Shown here: positions 53,118 to 61,500 of the stretch, piece by piece | How positions within the stretch are numbered: the first letter of the stretch is position 1 | Layout: each line of letters begins with the position of its first letter | Origin: Promethearchaeota archaeon | GTDB lineage: Archaea > Asgardarchaeota > Lokiarchaeia > Helarchaeales > RDOG01 | DNA length: 64,000 bases | Assembly: GCA_011365055.1 (NCBI GenBank) | Contig: RDOG01000002.1 | Location: 248,001-312,000, forward strand | Reading direction: 5' to 3' | Program-made: the position numbers and the translations under genes | Notes under the pieces: generated by a model | Database searches by the model: none | The model's input: only the letters and a program-made list of their open reading frames with translations | What the model was told of the DNA's origin: nothing

Positions 53118-53675
53118 TTGTTTACAATTTTCATTAGTTCCTTGGTAATTAGTATTCTACTTATCACGATACCAACTGAAATTATGAGAAATGTACCTTA
53201 TCCTAGCGATCCTGAAAATATAAATCCATCAAAATTAGAATATCAAGTTATGTTTAATACCGATTTTTTTATTCCGGGAAATGAAGATTATCCCGTTGGA
53301 TATACTCAATATTTACGTTATAATACAAATTTTATTGGGAATTTTACTGCAAATAATTCTGTCGCATTTTTTATTGTATCTCTAAATGATTATTATCGAT
53401 ATTTACAGGGAGAATATTTCAATTATGCATTTCATATCAAAAATAATTCTTGTAATTTCAATTTCAATACTACTATCTCTAGTGCTTTTTACTTTTTTTT
53501 CATTAATGACAATAATTCAGGTGTAAATATTACTTTTTTTCTAATACTCCATGAATTTAACAGTACGATAAGTCCAATTGGCGGAAATTTCATATTCAAT
53601 AGCTTTTTCATTATATCAGGGGTAATTATTGGAATGATCACTATTCTCCTTATACGAAGACGGGATAATATTTAA
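53118..53675 (+). CDS. membrane-anchored extracytoplasmic protein of unknown function
   Basis: At least 185 residues: N-terminal hydrophobic helix, an extracytoplasmic beta-rich domain rich in Asn and Phe with many N-x-S/T sequons, a second helix near the C terminus (F-F-I-I-S-G-V-I-I-G-M) and a basic tail R-R-R-D-N-I. The nearest conventional start is TTG 53118, but the frame is open upstream to about 53052, encoding R-E-G-R-R-S-N-K-Y-E-R-R, an ideal cytoplasmic flank. A strong GGGGGA lies eight bases before an ATT at 53067, so a rare ATT start is possible. Confidence 0.55.
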   Translation: MFTIFISSLVISILLITIPTEIMRNVPYPSDPENINPSKLEYQVMFNTDFFIPGNEDYPVGYTQYLRYNTNFIGNFTANNSVAFFIVSLNDYYRYLQGEYFNYAFHIKNNSCNFNFNTTISSAFYFFFINDNNSGVNITFFLILHEFNSTISPIGGNFIFNSFFIISGVIIGMITILLIRRRDNI

Positions 53676-53975
53676 TAAAAAAGTTATCTTTTAATATCTG
53701 AACAAGTGATTTATAAGCGGGATATTATAGGTGCAAGTCTAATTAACCTTATTTTAGGGAAATTATTAATCTTTCTCTTCTATAGATTCCCTCCTGATAA
53801 TAAGAAGTAAGAAGACAGCCAATAAGTTGTTATTCACTTCATATTATCCCGTTTCTTATTCTTCACAGAAATCTGGAATGAAAATAGATGGTCAAATCAA
53901 AAAATTTAAAAAACCTTCATTTATAATCAATAAAATCAAAGAATTTTTAAAAATATTATCTTGGAGTAATAAAGC

Positions 53976-54299
53976 ATGGAATTTTGCCCAGAATGCGAAA
54001 TGATATTACGACCTCACCTTGAAAAAGGTAAAAACGTTTTAAAATGCCTTGGATGCGGATATATAAAAAATGTTGAGGGACCAATTGAAGATATTTCTCC
54101 CAATAATCTTGATAAAGCAAAGAAAATGGTTATAATTGAAGAAGAACCCGCAACAATGTCTAAAAAAATTGAAATTTGTCCTAAATGTAAAAATAGAGAA
54201 GCTTATTATTGGAGTGTCCAGACTCGATCTGCAGATGAACCAGCAACAATTTTCTATAGATGCACGAAATGCAAGCACACGTGGCGAGATTATTCGTGA
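53976..54299 (+). CDS. tfs: transcription factor S (TFS/TFIIS-like)
   Basis: A 107-residue RNA-cleavage factor for RNA polymerase. N-terminal zinc ribbon Cys4-x2-Cys7 and Cys24-x2-Cys27 (RPB9-like), and C-terminal ribbon I-C-P-K-C with Y-R-C-T-K-C-K-H-T-W. The acidic hairpin tip R-S-A-D-E-P-A-T contains the catalytic D-E pair, so it should stimulate cleavage of backtracked RNA. The start is ATG after GGAG. It is followed 23 bases later by the RNase III-like gene, then RpoL and Csl4, a transcription/RNA-processing neighbourhood. Confidence 0.95.
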   Translation: MEFCPECEMILRPHLEKGKNVLKCLGCGYIKNVEGPIEDISPNNLDKAKKMVIIEEEPATMSKKIEICPKCKNREAYYWSVQTRSADEPATIFYRCTKCKHTWRDYS

Positions 54300-54322
54300 T
54301 TTTTATTTTTTCGTGATAATGA

Positions 54323-54769
54323 ATGGAAGATTCAATTAAAAAATTCCTTTATGAGATATATAAAGAAAAAAATTTTCTTGAAATTATTAAAGATAAAGGA
54401 CTTTCAAACTTAGGGGATAATTTTACAAATTTTATTTATTCATTAGCGAAATCTAAAGTCCTAAAAAAAGGAACAGGTTGGAAAGTTTCAGGAAAAACAC
54501 TAGCGATTGCTTTAAAAGATTCAGATTTAAGAAAATATTGTCCTTCTCGTGCTTCAAAGCATGATTTAGCAGATTATGCAGAATCAATTATCGTTTATAT
54601 GTGGTTCTCAAATCATTTTACAATTGACGAAATGACCATCTATCTCGCTGAAAATATGAGTGATGGGGTTTTTAAAGATTTGAAAAAAGAAGAACGAACT
54701 GCTATAAAGGCATTTACAAAATTGTTTATTAAATTTAAAAAAGTATTGCAGGAAATTGATTTTATTTAA
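54323..54769 (+). CDS. archaeal ribonuclease III-family protein
   Basis: A 148-residue helical protein of the archaeal RNase III-like group. The pattern L-S-N-L-G-D-N-F-T-N-F-I-Y-S-L-A matches the RNase III signature helix with a conserved Asp, followed by K-V-S-G-K-T-L-A-I-A-L and S-K-H-D-L-A-D-Y-A-E-S-I-I, where the D...E pair can bind metal. It lacks a double-stranded-RNA-binding domain. The start is ATG after GTGATAAT. It follows TFS, with 23 bases between, and converges on rpoL with a one-base gap. Confidence 0.72.
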   Translation: MEDSIKKFLYEIYKEKNFLEIIKDKGLSNLGDNFTNFIYSLAKSKVLKKGTGWKVSGKTLAIALKDSDLRKYCPSRASKHDLADYAESIIVYMWFSNHFTIDEMTIYLAENMSDGVFKDLKKEERTAIKAFTKLFIKFKKVLQEIDFI

Positions 54770-54770
54770 T

Positions 54771-55064
54771 TTATTTTTTAAATTTTTTTAGTTCTTCTTG
54801 GAAAGCGGTTTCGAATTCTTTAATTGTTTGAACATATTTTTCTGCTGCATTGATCATTAAATCTTCTGGTTTTGTTTTTCCCTTGGTCTTAACATAAATA
54901 CTCGGATCTGGTTTTAATGGATGATAGATCTTATATCCAGCCATATCAACAAGTTCAGTTTGTTCAAAAATATATTCCTTTAATGGTGCACAAAGAGAAT
55001 GTCCTTCTTTATAGACTTGTACTTCTAATTTGTTCTCTGTTTTATTAATAATTCTTATTTTCAA
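54771..55064 (-). CDS. rpoL: DNA-directed RNA polymerase subunit L (Rpo11)
   Basis: A 97-residue homologue of eukaryotic RPB11/AC19 that dimerises with subunit D in polymerase assembly. Family sequence K-I-x-N-K-T-E-N-K-L, H-S-L-C-A-P-L-K-E, V-D-M-A-G-Y-K-I-Y-H-P-L and I-Y-V-K-T-K-G-K-T spans the alpha-motif and the dimer helices. The usual H-T-L-x-N-x-L is changed to H-S-L-C-A-P-L. The start is TTG after GTGATT. It stands opposite to the 73-residue gene beyond. Confidence 0.88.
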   Translation of the reverse strand: MKIRIINKTENKLEVQVYKEGHSLCAPLKEYIFEQTELVDMAGYKIYHPLKPDPSIYVKTKGKTKPEDLMINAAEKYVQTIKEFETAFQEELKKFKK

Positions 55065-55164
55065 AATAAATCACGTGATTTTTATCAAAAAACATTAATG
55101 TTGATTTAGTAGTAATAATTATAAAAAAGAATTTAAATATTTTCAGTTAAAAGAGGATTCTTAA

Positions 55165-55386
55165 TTGGCTAAAACAACTAAAAAAGAGATAGTAATTGAT
55201 TTAAGAAAGATACCTGATCCTAATTTCTTGGACATATTAAAAAATAAGCTTAATTTCCTGGACGTTTCTGTGAAAATGAGTAAACCAGGGCAAGTTTCAA
55301 TTCTTCTAAAAGGTCTAAGAGAAAGAATTAATTATGGAGAAAGTATTATAAAAAATTTAATAATTGAATATAAGAAGGAGAATTAA
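55165..55386 (+). CDS. small conserved-looking protein, 73 residues
   Basis: Not recognised. It reads as strand (K-E-I-V-I-D-L), helix (F-L-D-I-L-K-N-K-L), strand (D-V-S-V-K-M), strand (Q-V-S-I-L-L) and a long helix (Y-G-E-S-I-I-K-N-L-I), a beta-alpha-beta-beta-alpha layout also found in small subunits such as Pcc1. That comparison is only topological. The start is TTG after GAGGATT. It sits between rpoL and csl4 on the opposite strand, a transcription and RNA-decay context. Confidence 0.55.
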   Translation: MAKTTKKEIVIDLRKIPDPNFLDILKNKLNFLDVSVKMSKPGQVSILLKGLRERINYGESIIKNLIIEYKKEN

Positions 55387-55388
55387 TT

Positions 55389-55958
55389 TCATTTAAATTC
55401 GAATTTTCCATAATCATTTGCAAGTTTTCGTTGTTCTATATTTCTACAAGCAGGACATATTAATCTATTGCCTCGATCTCTTGCCAATTCTTCACCACAT
55501 TCAGAACAAAACGCTAAAATAACTCCTAAATCGTTTTGACTCGTAATGCATTGAAAAGGTTGATTTTCTACCTCTATAACCTTTACACGAAGCACGTCAT
55601 ATGGTTTGAAAGCGTCATTCATTGAATCAATATATTGATCTGACGCATTAGAAATGTGAATGCTTCCCTCAAATACGAATTTAGGATTTAAATCGCCAGA
55701 AGGCACGATATCAATGAGAGTCTGTTGTTTTTTAATGACAATTACTCTTGCAGTTAAAATTTCTCCCTTTTTTGGAAGAGCTCCAGGATTTAACGGTATT
55801 ACATTAACTTTTCTAGCTTTTGTATTTACCCTCATCTTACCAAGTACTTTTGAATAAATAACTCCTTTATCTTCATATGCCCCTTCTCCAGGTTCATACA
55901 TCTCAATTACGCCGATTTTTTCACCAGGCGATACTACTTTTTCTTCTTTTAATGACAT
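55389..55958 (-). CDS. csl4: exosome RNA-binding subunit Csl4
   Basis: About 189 residues: an N-terminal domain (G-E-K-I-G-V-I-E-M-Y-E-P-G-E-G-A-Y), an S1 domain in the middle (G-E-I-L-T-A-R-V-I-V-I, S-I-H-I-S-N), and a C-terminal zinc ribbon C-S-E-C-G-E-E-L with L-I-C-P-A-C. It caps the archaeal exosome and recruits substrates. A GTG at 55967 overlaps the upstream stop (GTGA), but ATG 55958, five bases after the AGTGA, fits the local pattern. It follows the METTL5-like gene on the same strand. Confidence 0.93.
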   Translation of the reverse strand: MSLKEEKVVSPGEKIGVIEMYEPGEGAYEDKGVIYSKVLGKMRVNTKARKVNVIPLNPGALPKKGEILTARVIVIKKQQTLIDIVPSGDLNPKFVFEGSIHISNASDQYIDSMNDAFKPYDVLRVKVIEVENQPFQCITSQNDLGVILAFCSECGEELARDRGNRLICPACRNIEQRKLANDYGKFEFK

Positions 55959-55963
55959 TTCAT

Positions 55964-56596
55964 TCACTTTTTAAGTCTGATTAATCTAAATAAATCAACT
56001 TGAACTTTATGAGATTTTTTTTGATGAAATTTAAATTGATGCGGTATTCTAATTTCAAGTTCAACAATTTTATCCACTTTACAAAAATTATCCACCAATG
56101 TAATTAAAAAGTTTCTATTTTGGTTTGAAAATTTATGTAAAGAATAAATTACATCATCAGTCAATTCAAAGGCTTTTTGTAAAAAGATTCGATCAGCATG
56201 TTTTTTTTGAACCCCGAATGGAGTATTCATAATAATAGTGTCCACTTTTTGATCAAAATCTCTAATGTCACTAACTATCCAATCAATATTTATTTCAAAT
56301 TTTTCAGAGTTTCTTCTAGCAATTTCAATAGCTTCCTTATCAATATCAACCCCAATTACTCTTTTAGCACCAAGTAAAGCAGCTCCAATAGCAAGCCTTC
56401 CTGTCCCGCAACCCAAATCTAAGATTATCTTATCTTGAATATCTTTATTGAAATGGGCAAAAAACAAGATATTTGCAGCTGTATAAGCGTCTATAGGATA
56501 TTGTTCTAAATTTATTTTAGGATTTTTAAATATCTCAAGTTTTTGAAGCATTATTTCAAGTTTTTTTTGTGTTAATTTTCCCATTTCAGATTTCAT
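55964..56596 (-). CDS. METTL5-like N6-adenine RNA methyltransferase
   Basis: A 210-residue class I methyltransferase. Motif I is L-D-L-G-C-G-T-G-R-L, motif II is G-V-D-I-D, and the catalytic loop is N-T-P-F-G, a variant of the N-P-P-F of N6-adenine enzymes. The N-terminal E-Q-Y-P-I-D-A-Y-T-A-A is METTL5-like, as is the H-K-x3-Q-N-R-N middle. The human enzyme methylates 18S rRNA; the archaeal target is probably the equivalent 16S site. ATG 56596 or the internal ATG 56584 can start it. It is upstream of csl4 with 5 bases between. Confidence 0.82.
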   Translation of the reverse strand: MKSEMGKLTQKKLEIMLQKLEIFKNPKINLEQYPIDAYTAANILFFAHFNKDIQDKIILDLGCGTGRLAIGAALLGAKRVIGVDIDKEAIEIARRNSEKFEINIDWIVSDIRDFDQKVDTIIMNTPFGVQKKHADRIFLQKAFELTDDVIYSLHKFSNQNRNFLITLVDNFCKVDKIVELEIRIPHQFKFHQKKSHKVQVDLFRLIRLKK

Positions 56597-56761
56597 TTCC
56601 GTTCATATTTAAATATTAATTCATTTCATATTTAATTCATCCTTACCGGATAATATTTTAAGGTAGTAAATTTTTTAATAAATCTCTAAATTACTAATTA
56701 AACAAGACATTTGTTTGAATTTATATTTTCTACTTAAAATTCGTTAATGATGGGGTTTAAT

Positions 56762-57697
56762 ATGGATAAAATGAAAAAGATTGTCTTTGCTGGTCTTGAT
56801 TTTTCAGGAAAAACTAGCATAATATTAACACTAAATGAAGAATTTTCAAAATTACAGAATTTAAAACCAACCATGGGTATTGAGACTAGAACCGATAATA
56901 TATTAGGAATGAAAGTTGTGCAATGGGATATTGGAGGTCAGGAGCAGTTTAGAAAACAGTATGTCAAAGATAAATCCCATTTTGAGAATACAGATTTATT
57001 ATGCTACGTTATCGATGTTACAGATTATTCGCCAGAGCGAATTCAAGAAAGTATTGAATATTTTAAACAAATTTTGGGAGTTTTTGCTTATTTTAATTTC
57101 AATCCGAAAATTATTGTATTCCTTCATAAGATAGATCCTGATGTTCAATTTCAAGAAGAAATCAAGCAGAATTGTGGACACATTCATAGAACTATTTCAT
57201 CTATTGAAGAAATCCAGGCTAGAAAATTTGAAGTTGACTTTTTCCGGACATCTATTTATAATAAATGGTCACTTTTAAAGGCATTTTCTCATGGTATTAC
57301 AAGTTTAACTACCAAAACTAGGACTTTAACCAAAATTTTCGAAGATTTTGCTAAAAAGAATGAATGTAAAGCAATTACATTAAAAGATGATAATTTATTA
57401 ACAATTAGTGAGTTTTATACTGATCAAATTTACGAAAAAATAATTGAAAAATTCGCTCTTTCCTTAATTTTTGCTTATAAGGATCTTAAAAAATCCACAC
57501 TTAAAGATTTTTCTAAGATGTTGCTTGAAATGGATGAAGAATACATGTTGATTCAACGTGTCAACATAATAGATGTGGATTTTTATGTTATAGCAATTTC
57601 ATCTTCAAAAGATGTTCAAAAATTAGTTAAAAAATCCTTATTAGAATTTCTTACCAACATAGAATCAATAGTTTCTAATTTTTTCTTATCGAAATAG
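56762..57697 (+). CDS. Rag/Gtr-like GTPase with C-terminal roadblock-like domain
   Basis: About 311 residues. G1 is G-L-D-F-S-G-K-T-S (11-19), the switch Thr is in K-P-T-M-G-I-E, G3 is W-D-I-G-G-Q-E, and G4 is H122-K-I-D instead of N-K-x-D. H-K-x-D is the diagnostic form in eukaryotic RagA-D/Gtr GTPases. After the G domain (to about 180) a second domain alternates helices and strands up to the end (F-Y-V-I-A-I-S-S-S strand), as in the Rag roadblock-like C-terminal domain. ATG 56762 is five bases after GGGGT; ATG 56747 is less likely. The next gene follows in one base. Confidence 0.85.
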   Translation: MDKMKKIVFAGLDFSGKTSIILTLNEEFSKLQNLKPTMGIETRTDNILGMKVVQWDIGGQEQFRKQYVKDKSHFENTDLLCYVIDVTDYSPERIQESIEYFKQILGVFAYFNFNPKIIVFLHKIDPDVQFQEEIKQNCGHIHRTISSIEEIQARKFEVDFFRTSIYNKWSLLKAFSHGITSLTTKTRTLTKIFEDFAKKNECKAITLKDDNLLTISEFYTDQIYEKIIEKFALSLIFAYKDLKKSTLKDFSKMLLEMDEEYMLIQRVNIIDVDFYVIAISSSKDVQKLVKKSLLEFLTNIESIVSNFFLSK

Positions 57698-57698
57698 G

Positions 57699-58094
57699 AT
57701 GGTATCAAAATTGAAAACAATTCGTGAAAAATTTTCTGATGAAGATTTAAAAGAAATTGACTCTATATTGTTAAAAGTATACGGAGAAATACCATTTATT
57801 TATGAAACTCTTCCAAAGCAATTTAAAGGACCATTCTTTATTAAAAATGATGCATTATTTAGATCCCCAAGCTCCAAGCTTAGTGAAAAAGAAAAAGAAT
57901 TAATTGCTATTTCTGCATCAGTAGCTTTAAAATGCACGCATTGCCAGGAGGTCCATATCAAAAGTGCTTTAAATATGGGTCTTTCAATTGATGAAATAAA
58001 AGAAACCATACTAATTAGTAGCGCAATCGCAGAATCTAGTTCTTTAGCAATAGCTTTGAGAACTCTTGATAAAATAGAAAAATCAGAGGACTAA
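57699..58094 (+). CDS. carboxymuconolactone decarboxylase/AhpD-like protein
   Basis: A 131-residue helical protein of the CMD/AhpD family. The family motif E-K-E-L-I-A-I-S-A-S-V-A-L is followed by C-T-H-C-Q-E-V-H, the CxxC-xxxH pair used for peroxidase or disulphide chemistry, then the N-M-G-L-S-I-D-E-I-K-E-T helix. Residues 1-45 add a helical lead. ATG 57699 lies two bases after the GTPase stop, though TTG 57711 with GGTATC ahead is an alternative. Its last 12 bases overlap the convergent V4R gene. Confidence 0.85.
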   Translation: MVSKLKTIREKFSDEDLKEIDSILLKVYGEIPFIYETLPKQFKGPFFIKNDALFRSPSSKLSEKEKELIAISASVALKCTHCQEVHIKSALNMGLSIDEIKETILISSAIAESSSLAIALRTLDKIEKSED

Positions 58095-59885
58095 ATCAGA
58101 ATAGGATTCGAATGGCCGTACAATAAATTCGCAAAATTCATCCCCTTTTGCAAGACATTTAACCTCTTCGCAAATTAATTTCTTTTTAGTAACAAATTCA
58201 AGCATTCCTGCAAAAACACCTGCTGAAATATAGTCCTTGGCTTCTTTATCAAGGGAATCTCTGGTTCCAATAAGCGGATTTTTTACAATTGCTCTCATAT
58301 ACCCTTTATCAAGGTCAATTTCTTTTATATCAGTTATACCCCAACCACGTGTTGCCACTATCTGCGAATAAGCACGTATTATCGACATTCCTCGTAATTT
58401 ATACTTTGCGGTAAGTATTTGGCAGAATTGCAGTGCCATTCTCTCACCAGCATGATAAAGTATCTCTTTACTTTTTTCTTTATCTGTTAAATCTTCTGTT
58501 GCATCGATTATATGCATTAATGTACCTTGAGGAATAAGAAGGACTCTTGAACCAAATAAAGTAAGAGATCCAGACTTGTCAATTATTAATTCATCCTTTA
58601 TTTTTATAAGATCCTGACTTAAAGGAGCTAGTTCCCTGCTTGGAGAACCAATAAACTCACAAAAATCGTCACCAGTTGCCGTGCATCTTGTTTCTATGAC
58701 TTCATAACTTTCTCCGGAAAACTTTTCTGCGATTAAAGAGATACCACCGCATATTACGGCATGAATAGGTCGAATTGCATCGTCCCATTTAAATAAATCT
58801 TTACAATGCACTACAATTAAACCGTTTTCTATATCCATCTTTTTTAAAATGAGATTACCATATCCAAGAGAGGAATAATGTTTAGCAATTAATAATGGGA
58901 TATCATTTCTATCAACATTGAAATAATTCAAATATTTTTCATAAAAATTTGAAGTTGAATTACGACCTACATTATAAGTTGTTCTTCTATATTCGTTATA
59001 ATCCAACGACTCATATAAATTTTTAAATAATTCAGTAAATTCTGTTGCTGGCGTTAACAGGTACTTCGTTTCAAAAAGTTCTAAGGTACCATCAGATTGA
59101 TTAATCAAGTTCCTTTTCATCAAGTTGAAGTTACTCATCAATTCTGTTCGCATCTTAACTTCACCATGATAAAAGCTGTAGGGAACTTCAGCGTTTAGAA
59201 CTGTTTCTCCGAAGAATCTATTTTTCATCACTCTTAAATGGGGTAATAAAAGATTAGAAACAGGTTTTACTGATAAATGAATTACGGTTTCACAAAGATT
59301 TTCTAAACTGGATACGAATTGTTGACTATGAGAATTACGGTCAACAAAAAATAAACCTAAATCCCCATCATCACCATAATCTTTTAATGCATGAAAAATT
59401 TCTCTTAAAAACCGTAAAACTTTATCTTCTGCACCAATAGTAATGACTGCAGATGTAATATCGTCAAATATCCATCTGACATTCGAATTATTGCCAATAT
59501 TTCTTCTTAAATTGTCTATAATAAACCTTAATTTTGAGATATCGTTTGGATTTTGGAGTGATTCTATTTTAAAGCCATTATACTCTTCTTGACCTCGGAT
59601 TGAGCCGTAACAATTTATTACATTGAATTTAGAGACATCAAGATCTTTAAGCATTTCTGTATCAAACATAGAGCGAAGTAAGTTATGGGGAGGTATGCTA
59701 TAATCAATTTCAATTATATGACCTTTTTCTTTTTTTAAGCATTCAGCTATAAAATGGTGTGAAAATTCTCTTTTTCGTGTACCAACACCATCACTTACTA
59801 GCAATATTGAGGATCCTGCGGATACTCCCCCACCTAACAAATCATCTAGTGAAGGGAGGCCAAATTTTTTTATGTTATCTTTCAT
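58083..59885 (-). CDS. KaiC-like protein with degenerate P-loop and two V4R domains
   Basis: A 600-residue protein. Residues 5-230 resemble a KaiC/RecA core (G-L-P-S-L-D-D-L-L-G-G-G), but the Walker A is S-D-G-V-G-T-R-K, without G-K-T/S, so ATP hydrolysis is doubtful. Two copies of a V4R-type module follow: the first ends C-T-A-T-G-D-D-F-C-E-F (about 400-408), the second C-L-A-K-G-D-E-F-C-E-F (about 580-586). V4R domains bind small hydrophobic ligands or metal through these cysteines. A large soluble sensor is suggested. ATG start after GGGGG. Confidence 0.82.
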   Translation of the reverse strand: MKDNIKKFGLPSLDDLLGGGVSAGSSILLVSDGVGTRKREFSHHFIAECLKKEKGHIIEIDYSIPPHNLLRSMFDTEMLKDLDVSKFNVINCYGSIRGQEEYNGFKIESLQNPNDISKLRFIIDNLRRNIGNNSNVRWIFDDITSAVITIGAEDKVLRFLREIFHALKDYGDDGDLGLFFVDRNSHSQQFVSSLENLCETVIHLSVKPVSNLLLPHLRVMKNRFFGETVLNAEVPYSFYHGEVKMRTELMSNFNLMKRNLINQSDGTLELFETKYLLTPATEFTELFKNLYESLDYNEYRRTTYNVGRNSTSNFYEKYLNYFNVDRNDIPLLIAKHYSSLGYGNLILKKMDIENGLIVVHCKDLFKWDDAIRPIHAVICGGISLIAEKFSGESYEVIETRCTATGDDFCEFIGSPSRELAPLSQDLIKIKDELIIDKSGSLTLFGSRVLLIPQGTLMHIIDATEDLTDKEKSKEILYHAGERMALQFCQILTAKYKLRGMSIIRAYSQIVATRGWGITDIKEIDLDKGYMRAIVKNPLIGTRDSLDKEAKDYISAGVFAGMLEFVTKKKLICEEVKCLAKGDEFCEFIVRPFESYSDLVL

Positions 59886-60161
59886 TAAACCCCCGACAAC
59901 TCACAAATATTTATTTTTTTTAACATTGCGAATTTTTTGAAATATATGATATTTTTAAGATATATTCACGATCGGTCTCTTATATACCTTTGTAATTTCG
60001 CAATTATAGTACTTGTTACTTGCGATTCTCATAAAAAAATTTTCATACAAAATTTAAGATCTATCTCGGAATATTATTATAAAATTTACTTTTTAATTTT
60101 TAAGAGAATTTTTAATCATAAAAATAAAAAAGAATTACAATTAAAAATTTGAGGTTTTATC

Positions 60162-61478
60162 ATGGTTGATAATTTAAAAATAAAAAAGATTTTAGCTAGA
60201 TGGATTCTCGATAGTAGAGGTAATCCTACGGTAGAAACTAAATTAATTACTCAGTCAAATATTGAAGTTAGAGCTGCAGTTCCTTCTGGAGCCTCCACTG
60301 GAGAACATGAAGCGCTAGAATTACGAGATGGAGGCAAAGATTTTCTAGGTAAAGGGGTGGGAAAAGCAATTAAAAATATAAATGATTTAATCGCACCCAA
60401 ATTAGTTGGTTTAGATGTTAATGAACAACTAAAAATAGATAAATTAATGTTGGAATTAGATGGAACAGAAAATAAGTCAAAACTTGGAGCTAATGCAATT
60501 TTATCTGTTTCATTAGCTTGTGCAAAAGCAGCTTCGGCTTGTTTAAACATACCGCTTTATAAATATTTATATGAATTAGCATTTCAAAAAATTTCTAACA
60601 AGTTTCTCTTGCCTGTTCCGATGTCAAATGTTATTAATGGAGGAAAGCATGCAGGTGGAGATCTAGCAATTCAGGAATTTATGATCCTTCCAATTGGTGC
60701 TGTAAAATTTGATATTGCTTTAAAAATGCTAGCAGAGACTTATCAAAATTTAAAGAAAATCATTAAGAAGAAATGGGGATCAAATTCAATTAATGTTGGT
60801 GATGAGGGAGGATTTGCACCTGCCATTAATCTCACGTCAGAAGCTTTAGATGCTCTTGTAGAAGCGATAGAAGAATCGGGTTATACAGTAGGTAAAGATT
60901 TTGTTTTTGCAATGGATGCAGCAGCAAGTGAGTTTTTTGAAAATAATAAATATCATATTGATGGTAAAAAGTTAAGTGCAGGTCAAATGGTTGATTTTTA
61001 TAAAGATTTAATTGACACCTATTCAATTACTTCAATCGAAGATCCTTTTGATGAAAATGACTTCGAAAGCTTTGCAATGTTAACCAAAGAAATAGGTAAT
61101 AAGATCTTGATCGTTGGAGATGATTTATACGTGACACAGGTCAATAGAATCAAGAAAGGAATAGAAATGGGGGCTGCAAATGCTTTATTATTGAAAGTAA
61201 ATCAATGTGGATCCTTAATGGAGTCAATTGAAGCTTGTAAAACAACTTATGGAAATGAAAATGCAGTTATTGTTTCTCATCGTTCTGGAGAAACTGAAGA
61301 TACTTTCATTGCTGATTTGGCAGTGGGTTTATGTACGGGTTTAATTAAAACAGGAGCTTGTTGCAGGTCCGAAAGAGTATGTAAATATAATCAGATCTTG
61401 CGAATTAGTGATGAATTAGGTAATAATGCAGTATATGCAGGTAAGAATTTTAAGGATAAATGGAAAGATTTTCAATAA
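60162..61478 (+). CDS. eno: enolase
   Basis: A 438-residue enolase converting 2-phosphoglycerate to phosphoenolpyruvate. Seen: A-R-W-I-L-D-S-R-G-N-P-T-V-E, S-G-A-S-T-G-E-H-E-A, N-G-G-K-H-A-G, I-Q-E-F-M-I, the metal triad in F-A-M-D, I-E-D-P-F and V-G-D-D-L, the catalytic Lys in L-L-K-V-N-Q, and S-H-R-S-G-E-T-E-D. The I-L-D-S-R start and L-K-V-N-Q show all active-site residues. ATG after GAGGTTTT. First gene of a plus-strand block with Dcd and ribosomal genes. Confidence 0.97.
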   Translation: MVDNLKIKKILARWILDSRGNPTVETKLITQSNIEVRAAVPSGASTGEHEALELRDGGKDFLGKGVGKAIKNINDLIAPKLVGLDVNEQLKIDKLMLELDGTENKSKLGANAILSVSLACAKAASACLNIPLYKYLYELAFQKISNKFLLPVPMSNVINGGKHAGGDLAIQEFMILPIGAVKFDIALKMLAETYQNLKKIIKKKWGSNSINVGDEGGFAPAINLTSEALDALVEAIEESGYTVGKDFVFAMDAAASEFFENNKYHIDGKKLSAGQMVDFYKDLIDTYSITSIEDPFDENDFESFAMLTKEIGNKILIVGDDLYVTQVNRIKKGIEMGAANALLLKVNQCGSLMESIEACKTTYGNENAVIVSHRSGETEDTFIADLAVGLCTGLIKTGACCRSERVCKYNQILRISDELGNNAVYAGKNFKDKWKDFQ

Positions 61479-61500
61479 AATTATGATTTGGTGGAATTTT

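Noticed and set aside
53706..53807. 33-codon GTG frame resembling a single membrane span
   Set aside because: No Shine-Dalgarno, too short to judge, and hydrophobic peptides arise easily in A+T-rich DNA.
53714..53852. CGGGATA and TATCCCG arms about 130 bases apart after the membrane protein gene
   Set aside because: Seven-base arms far apart with no paired inner structure; not convincing as an element.
59937..60152. 71-codon plus-strand frame before enolase
   Set aside because: Low-complexity Ile/Tyr/Lys composition and no ribosome-binding site; more likely the enolase leader.
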